Made by a program: the position numbers and the translations under genes
Origin: Branchinecta lynchi
Lineage: Eukaryota > Arthropoda > Branchiopoda > Anostraca > Branchinectidae
DNA: 64,000 bases
Assembly: GCA_023053575.1 (NCBI GenBank)
Contig: JAKZAP010000022.1
Location: 14,302,518-14,366,517 of the forward strand
Reading direction: 5' to 3'
Shown here: positions 53,101 through 62,100 of the stretch, piece by piece
Numbering within the stretch: position 1 is the stretch's first letter
How the letters are laid out: each line of letters opens with the position of its first letter
The notes under the pieces: generated by a model
Seen by the model: only the letters and a program-made list of their open reading frames with translations
The model's database searches: none
Told to the model about the DNA's origin: nothing

Positions 53101-56100
53101 GAATTATTATTGTAGCTATGTTATTTTTTATAAGCTTACTGCATATTCTGGTACATTTTATAAAGCAAGCTAATCAAGCTTTACAACACTATTCCACAAA
53201 GAAAAACTTTTAATAGGCACTTTAAGCCATGGAAGTTCTGTTGAAACACTAGAACAATCACTTAAACTGCATCTGCGGCTTGACTTTGGTGACATCTCAA
53301 ATATATCCTTTTCTATCAAGCATTGCTGGGAGTTTTTGAATTTCCTGCAACGATATCCCAGCTCCTAAGATTTGGATCGCCGAAATGCCAGAGAGGTAAA
53401 GACAAGGGATAGCAAGAAAACGGCCGATTTTCGTAGCGCCTTCTAAAGGAAGTCGGAAATGTTTATTTGTGAAGCATTTAATACAAAGTAAAGCATTAGA
53501 AGTGTCCATTGTGCTTTAGTATACTTCCTTTAAAACTGTTGAACCTATCCTCTTCAGACTGAAGTACAACTGTGTTTGCTTCTCTCGTTTTTTCGTTCCT
53601 CGAACCTTTTCCCGCTTAATATGGTTTGCCATAGCTAATGATGTAATCTACAGTACAAAAAAGACTTTTTGTATGGCATTCATCCCACCTGGCATGTCTC
53701 TCAAGCACATACCTACTGCTATCCTATCTGGAGTCCCGCTTGGGACTCCAGTCGTTTAAGTATTTGGGATATACAGTCGTTTAAGTATTTGGGATATACT
53801 TTCTGCAGTTCACTTAGAGACGACCTCCATGTTTCAGTGGTGTCCCGATCATTGTGTGTCCGTGCTAATATCCCTATTAGAAAGTTCTCTAGTTGTTATT
53901 CTTCAGTTAAAACTTTCCTTTTCAGGGCTTACTGTACTCCACTGTATTCTTTGTCACTAACCCACTCTACATCTGTGAAATGCGAGAATACTTTTCGGGT
54001 TCTTTATACCAATTCATTCCGGTGGCTACATGGTCTACCTTGGAACTGTAGTGCTTCCGGGATGTTTGTTGGTGAGGGTCTTCCTTCTTTTGGAGAACTC
54101 AGGCGTCGGTCTATCTTCTCTCTTCAGACCCGGATCCTTCGGTCTAGCAATCCACTCCTTGTGATTCTCTCGGGCCCAAACATGCAGCTGTCGTTAACTG
54201 TGTAGATTGCATGGAACCGTGAGCTATATTCAGTATTTGATGTTGGGTAGTTTATTGTTTTCATGTTTTTGCCCATACCCATTGTTAGTTGTTAATATTT
54301 ATTGTTAGTTGTTTAGTATGGACCAAGTTGGCCGTTTTATTAGATTAAATAAATAAATAAATAATATTATTGAACACGGACATCTAACTAGAAATTTAAG
54401 TAAACTGTATCAGCCAAGAATTACAACTGAAAGATCGAAATTTCTTTGAAGATACTGGACCTGGGTGACCGTGAATATTCGGTCCATCAGCTTTCCTTGA
54501 ACTCATCATATCACTTTTCCTCGGATCTTGTTGTCTTATAGTCTGTGTGTTTTTTTATTATTGTTGGTTTCGCTGACGTGGGACCGGGTGCTGATGGGAG
54601 AACATGCATATTTCCATTAGTAGGAATTGCATGTAGTGAATTATAAATGCTGTATTTCGTTAAAGAAGTCTTTTCATGCCGTGCACTACGGAATTTGTCT
54701 TCTCAGCCGGGCTCTGGACCTTTTGTTATTTAGTTTATTATTAAAAAGAACCTGAACCTAAATTATAATTCAAAAATTTGCTTCTGGTTTATTTGTCACG
54801 GTACAAGTCCCGTGTATAAAGCACCATCTATGTACTACATACCTTTTCAGGTTATTTGCGGATAACATCTATTGAACGTATTTACTTAACGCAAGTATCT
54901 ATACGCGACAGGTTGAATACGTACTCACCTGAATCTAGAAAATCAAAATAACACAATAGTTGTGTTTTTGCAGATACCATGGTATCTGTTACCACGGTAA
55001 CTGGATCTACAACTAGTCGTTTTTGCAGTTACCGTGGTATCTGATATACGGTTGCTCTTCAAAAACGACAATTGCCAAAAATGCGCTTTTCGAAGTCGTC
55101 CCAAAAGAAAAACAGATATTCAGTCACATCACTAAGTGGTAAACTTCTTTCTCACCAATCTGACAAAATTTGATGAAAGTGAGATGACTTTTCAGATACC
55201 AGGAGTAGTCCAGTTACCACGGTCGGATCGTAGTATCTGAATATCAGATACCATGCTAACTAGCCAGATACCACGATTACTGCAAAAACTACTTTAGACC
55301 GTGGTATCAGATCATGGTATCTGCAAAAACGCAACTAATGAAGAGAAATTTAAAAGAAAATTCCCCCGTATATGATTTACCACTTTTCACTTGACCCCCC
55401 CCCCCCCCCCCGAAATAAATTTCTGGGTACGGGCCTGTAACTAGGCTAGCGTATAAACAACGCTACCGATGAAGAATTTCGCCGCGTCATTTGTGTCAAA
55501 TGAAGATCAGCCCCTTTGTGGACTACCATGGCACGCGGAATCTACGCAATGGAAAGTCGTTACTGCTATACCGCGGCCGGTTCTTTTTTCGGATTCTGAT
55601 AAGGGAATATTAACTCGCACTAGCTGCTCTGGTAGTGACGTTCAGAGTATCTACCGCCGTCCCCGCAACGCAAATTCTACTATAACGCGGAAATTTTGTA
55701 TCTCAATACAAACGCTGCTTTTCAGTGGCCAGTGATCAGCTCGCGGCAGGGGGCTCACTGTCGGCGCCAACATTTTTTTGTCGTGTAGCACAAGCACATA
55801 GAGGTACCAGAAATCCGACAGAGAAAGTCTGCGAATCAGTCAGCTTGGGCAGAAGGAAGATCTAGAGAAAGTCTACTATCTGAAATCATTATTGTGAACA
55901 GCAGAGTAACAAAGTAATGTATTTTCGTCGGGTCTAAATCCTATTTGAGTGGATAAGTGATGGGTAAATAGATTGTCCTATCTCAGACCTTTTCGGTTGA
56001 ACTTTAAGCGGACCTATAATTTCAGGTTGAATTAGGCCAGACTAAGTCATGCTGCAAGGGGTTGGTCGTCTTGGATGACCTCTCGCTTTCGATCTCACAA

Positions 56101-59100
56101 ATGAAGAATAGCCAGGACAGATTTGAGAGTCTAGTCGCCAGTTTAGATAGTGAGCAAAAAGGAGTATTGGAAGCAAAGGTGTCGGAAATAAGAGGTAAGA
56201 GCAAGGCAACGGTCCTAGTGTAGTATTTACCCTGAGCTAACGGAGTACTCTTCTTTTTATTTTTACTTCAGAAAGATACACGACGTGGACTCCCGAGATT
56301 TTACACTTCGTAAGTGTATTCTATCTCCTCTAATTACACATTGCACTGATTATCACGCGTGCCACATTTGTTCTCTTTACGTGACTTGTCAGGCTCGCAA
56401 TAAATGTTTCCGACAAGCTTATTGGTCAGCAGACCAGTTATGCAAATTTTGCCACTTTTCTCATCCAAGCAGAGGGAGGGATATGGAAAGAGGTTAAAAA
56501 CAGCCAAAGCCTTGTGTAATTTGCCATAAGCATAGCTAAGTTTTAAAGTAGTCTATTATCCCAGAACATCTTAAAAAAAACACTATGTATTGCAAGGTAT
56601 CCTTTAAAGCACACCTCGCACTATTTGCTGTTTATGCTCAAATATTCACAACTATCTGAATACTGAGCGTGTTCCACCCTTCTAACGATAGCTATTCGTT
56701 ACTATAAGTAAGTAAGTAAGTAAGTAATTTATTTATAACCCGCCGTTTTCAGAAAGCGGAGTAAATGAAGAAAATAAATAAAACACATAAACATATACAA
56801 AAAGACACTTAATTTCAATCGTCGGCCAGGAAGCAGTGTAGAAGGTCGTGCGCTGGTTGGGTTCTGTTGTCGATGATTTTTGATAGCGACGAAGAAACAT
56901 CCAAAAGGGCAACACTTGCATCTTGAATTTTTAACTTCTCCGTCAAAGTATGGTTATGGCATAATTTCGACAAGTGGAGCAGGTGCTTTGCATATTTAAA
57001 ATAACATGATCTCATCTTTTTTATCTATCTTCGCTCCAGCCTCGTAAAAAGCTACTACGCGGACCGTTCCGACGTTCTCGAAATAGCGAAAGAAATAGAA
57101 AACCGTGATTTTCGGGTTTTTTTTTCTTGATCAGCTAATTATCCCTCTAGGATGATGTGCGAGGGATAAATATCTGATCAAGAAAAAAGAAAAAAAACCG
57201 AAAATCACGGTTTTCTATTTCTTTCGTAATGAATGGTCAGCTTGGCTTCAAACCTTATACCTGAAATAGCAATTATTTGTTTACCATGCTCGGCAGCGTT
57301 GTAAGCGTGGTAACTAGGCATCCCTGTAACGTGATTGGTCGGATTCGCCCGTGGCATGATATCTGCAAGGAAATAGAAAAATCGTTCCAGCCTTAAAGGC
57401 AAAAAGCCAGCATTGATGACGTCATGCGTAGTAACTACGGTAAGTAGGGTGGAACACGCTCACTGTAAAGCTAGGCTCTGCTTTTGAAAATTATCCACGG
57501 CCTTGTCTGTTTAAAGCGTTTTCCCAGACCCATCGATTTCTATAGCAAGACCTCGGCAAAATTCAGAAAACCAGTTGTACGCATCAACAGTATCATACGC
57601 GAACATTCGTCCGGAGCATAATGCGCATGGAAACTAGCGAATCGCGGCAAGTGCTAAGATTAGTGAGGTGTACTTGGCGGGATCAGAATGTAACATAGAA
57701 CATATAACATTAACTAAAGAATTAACTAAAGAATAACTAAAGTAAGTAGCATTGGCCTTATATATATTTTGGCATTATCAAAATCAAATTTTCCTGAAAT
57801 CCGAGAAGTGAAGAAGCAACATCTTGCTTTTTCCAACAGTTCCGAGTCCCAGTCGGTTAAAGTTGGATGTCTTTCATTTTGTTATGTAAAAGGGTTTTTT
57901 TTTTTTTTTTTTTTTTCAATCAATCAAGTTTAATCCGAACAGCTAAAAGCTAGAAAAGGAATACAAATTTAAAAAATACACAGACACACAAGAAACAAAT
58001 TAATTAATACACTTACAAGAAAAGACCAGAAATAAATGATGGAATGAAACTACGTAAAAATTGGGTAGAAGAATTAGCGGGATATGGGGAAAACTTATTG
58101 CCAGTATTCCTCTCGGACCGACGCACGGAAGACGGGAGGGGAGGGGGGAATAGATGGGTCATCTGGGGACAACACGTTATCTTAGCTCCAAAATTGTTTG
58201 AAAGAGTATTTCTACGTACAGATAATTTAGGAATGAAATTCTAAATTATTTAGGATAGCTGTCAACTCTGGACTTGACCACGATGGATGTTTATGCGCAA
58301 AAACAACCCATCGGCTTGTCCGTTATGCTTTTTTTTAGATCATATTGAATTGAATTGAATTCAGGTGTGAATAAGTTGTTTCAGCATAAAATTAAAAATT
58401 CTTTTAATTCGAAATAGTGGAGTAGAATTTGCTTTTCCTTAGCCCAAGGTGAGTGAGAAGCGCGAATCATTTTGTTAGAATAAACCTCAGCTGAATTGCC
58501 GTTAAGCGCCATCAAATCTGTTTTTTATTTTATTTCTCTTCTAGCTGCGATTGGAAATAAATTTGATGGATTGATCGAAAAAAAAGGGTCGAAGATAATT
58601 TAATGTGATCGATTGCCGTTCTACGGTGAGTCTCAATACGTACGATAGAGCTGTACTTTTTTTTTTAAGGACCCCTCGCACTATTTACTCTTCAACTTAC
58701 AGTATTTTAAAATATTTGAATACTTTAAAACTATGCTCTGCTTTCAAGAAATAACCCACGGTTTTGGCTGTTTTAAGCCTTTTCCGAGACCCGTTGACTA
58801 GCGAAAACAGGGAAATAATTTACATAACCGGTTTTCCTGATGGAAAAACTACTCGCAGACAACCGTCGACAGCGTGATACACATCGAAGGTAGCAAAAAA
58901 AGGCAAGAGAGAAAATCAGCGTGGTTTTGTTAGAGGTTGGAATGTACCGTACGAAATTGGGGTCACCAGGTATAGAAATATATGGAGTGATTATGGAAGT
59001 AGGTTACATTAGTATTATAGGTAAGACAAGTACTTTAAGGAATCTTCTTTTCAGCCGAGTTTGTACGACAGTTGAATCTCGTCGAAGTCACTCTACGCGC

Positions 59101-62100
59101 AGAAGTGGAATCCACTCGCTCTGTTCTCATGGAGGACGTCGCTGCCAGAGTGGCAACATTGGCTGCCGCATCGTCCATGACTAGTGGCACTAAAACGACA
59201 GAGGGGGCCATAGGTGGAGTGTCGAAAGGGTTTGTCGCACACGCCATAGCGGAAGCGCTACTCAAGTACGACGCAGATAAGATTGGGATGGCGGACTATG
59301 CCTTGGAATCTGCAGGTAAGAAGCTGCTTCGCTTTGTTTGGGTACGACGGCCGTAATCGATTATTTTGTACTCCTCAGTTCTGAGGGAAATAAAAGAATA
59401 ATAAATAAATAAATAAGTATATAGCGTTCAATTCAGTTCAGTTTATTTTCAGAACTGATATAACGGTCAAGCCAATTTGGTAGTTTTCGTCCATATTAAC
59501 ACTAATTATATACAAAAGATAATTCTACACTAGTTTGGATATAACAAAGACTTGTCAAAGATAATTCAAAATATTTATTCAAATAATGTATACAATGGAT
59601 ACGTCAGCTACGATTCTTCATCAGTGATATTTTGGCCCTTCTTGGCAAGGGTCCTAGGCAGCCTGGGGGTAGGACATCAGCGTGTTCCACCCTTCTTACA
59701 ATAGTAACTGTTAGTTACTATTTTCAAATAATAGTAATAGGAACTGTTAGGTACTATTTGTCTTCCAACTTCATGAAAAGTTAACACGGTGACCGTTCCA
59801 ACCTTCTCAGAATAGCAACTTATAGTAACTATTTTCCAACCACGATGAGGAGCGTGGTAATTACGATCTCTGTGACGCGATTGGTGCAATTAGCGAGATA
59901 TTGTGCCGAAGTAGAAAAATGCGTTTCAGCCTTGACGCCAAACAGCCAGAAGCCGTGCGTAGTTACTACGGTAAGTAGGGTAGAACAGAACATAATGCAT
60001 AATAACTGGAGCAAAAATGCTTTCGCCTCTATTATTTTCTCGAGACACTGTGTACACTAAATTGAATTTCAGCCAGGAGGCGATCTACACCTGCTTTCAG
60101 CTGATCGATAGTTTCGGTATTTACGACATTTTCAGGGAGATTATTCCAGTATTCGACTATCGGGTTTTTGAAGCTCCATTTTCCAATGTTTTTTTCGGAA
60201 TTTCTCACCACGAATTTTCAAGCAGTGTCCTCTGAGACCGTTGTGATTGAAAGTGAAGACGTCATCAGGCCTAATGTTGTCATAGTAACTATGACAAACC
60301 TTAGAAGTTTCGATCAAATCACCTCGGAGAAATCTGTAAGATAAACTGGATAATCGTAATTTTTCAAGTCAGTTTTCATAAGGCCCAGAGAGATCGTTTT
60401 TTGTCTGTCGGTCTTAACCGGCAAATAAATCAGTTTTTCATCTTTCAAATCATTCACCACAGTTATAAGTAGTGAGCTGAAATACAACAATATTCCTCCA
60501 AGGTAGATTAGGCCCACGACTTCTGGCTTTCATGGTCAACGCTCTACCCCTCAGCTCAGTCAGTATTTTCTTTTTTGAAACGGTCATCCGAATCTGAAGA
60601 AATGATATTTGACGCTGCAAAACGGATACGTCAGCTATTTGTATCTTGCTCCCAAAAGTTCTTTTTCCAGCCTGAGCCTGAACAGGACCCTTGCCAAGAA
60701 GGGCCGAAATATAGCTGTAATAAACTGTAGCTGACATATCCGCTTAGCAGTGTCAAATATGATTCGCAGTTAGCTTGGGCCGAAGAAACATTTATCTCTA
60801 AAAATGTCTGATTCTTCGATGGGCTATTGCAATTTGCAAACATCAGATATACCTAGCGTATGGTATGGCCTAGGCCAAACGCTAGTTATAATAATAATAA
60901 TAATAATATAATTGCAATAATAAGGCTTTCGCCTCTATAATTATTATAGAGTTATGGTATACCCTGCCTGATTATGACTAACTGAAAAGAATTATTAGTT
61001 CTACGTTTCTTTAAAATCGTCAGAATTTTGGTGGATCGTACTGCCAAACGGTTTGGCGTAGCTTAACCAGCTGGTATTTGTGGTAGAACGGTTAATCCGG
61101 TATTATTTGTATTTTCTTCACATGAATCCCATACATGATTCCCCTTGCTTCGGTAGAACAGCAGTGATAATCAGTGACTGTATCAAGGATAATCATAAGT
61201 CTGAAAGACTCGACATATTTTGATGATAAATACAAGGAAACCAAAAAAAGGCTAATATACAGGGTCAGAATTCAGGGGCTTGTGTGTTCCAGTCTTCACT
61301 AATGGGGATTTTCAAGATTTTGTTTACGCCATGATAAGATAAGATAAGATAATCTGTATTTGAAAGCCGTATGGCCATATACAATAACAATCAACATACA
61401 TAAATACAACCAGCATTCAATCACCACTACTATAATTTCTACGGCGCACTTGCTCTATCTCTTTCCTCAATCTTACTAAACTCTAAAGCCCTTCCAACAA
61501 AATTCCCTACTGCGATAATATACCTCGGCGACGTTGATTTCAAAATCCCAGGGAGAAAGCCATCATTCCCCTTTTCAAAGATACTTCCCCTCAAATGTGA
61601 GAGGCTACGACACCGCAGGAGAATGTGGCCAAGCCCATACTCATCTTCCCCACAAACCGGGCAAGACCTATGCATTTCCGGATTTCTCTTTCTTTCGCAA
61701 ACTTTCCCGAAAGGTAGACAATTTGCCATGATGTGTATGCCCATATCCATAAGAGGGTTCAGGTATTTGTAGATGGCATCCCTGCACGAATTAGTATATT
61801 AGATAAGAAGCTTAATTCTGATGCCACGATGATCACTATGCATCTTTTCTCTTTGCTTTGTTTGACGTGTTTCTCTAACATTTTGGTGAACCAAGAGGCG
61901 TAACAGGCTTATTTGCGTAGCATGTTGAAATTACCCAGCACTTATTCCCTTAAACAGGCCTGAAGATCCGATGAAAATGCTTTACCTTGTTGCTCCGCTC
62001 TTCAAATATTTGAATATTTTGTATTATGTTTGACAAGTCTTTGTTGTATCCAAACTAGTGTAGAATTATCTTTTGTATATAATTAGTGTTAATATGGACG

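Larger units (their letters stand above)
56665..57461. mobile_element. GAGCG MITE copy 5 (TSD ACT), itself invaded twice
   Basis: Ends GAGCGTGTTCCACCCT (56665) and AGGGTGGAACACGCTC (to 57461) are flanked by perfect ACT (56662-56664, 57462-57464). The element is stretched to 797 bp by an inserted LINE 3' end (56704-57030) and a small fold-back element (57085-57230). Its own insertion site is seen empty, as a paralogue, at 52735-52745 on the opposite strand. Confidence 0.88.
56335..57690. repeat. Dispersed repeat (copy 2), host of GAGCG MITE copy 5
   Basis: The left part (56335-56664) matches 41472-41722. The part after the MITE (57462-57690: AAGCTAGGCTCTGCTTTT to GCGGCAAGTGC) matches the inverted copy at 52510-52790 and, loosely, 58670-58890. 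It contains the nested insertions listed separately. Confidence 0.65.

Noticed and set aside
51240..55440. Poly-C tracts followed by TTCCTGGATACGGGCCTG (51300-51335) and TTTCTGGGTACGGGCCTG (55415-55433) as element ends
   Set aside because: They look like right ends of one transposon type, but no left partner CAGGCCCG was found nearby, so no element could be bounded.
55469..55735. 88-codon open frame in SUN intron 8
   Set aside because: No recognisable product, no good splice borders in the required phase, and exons 8 and 9 already join in phase 0.
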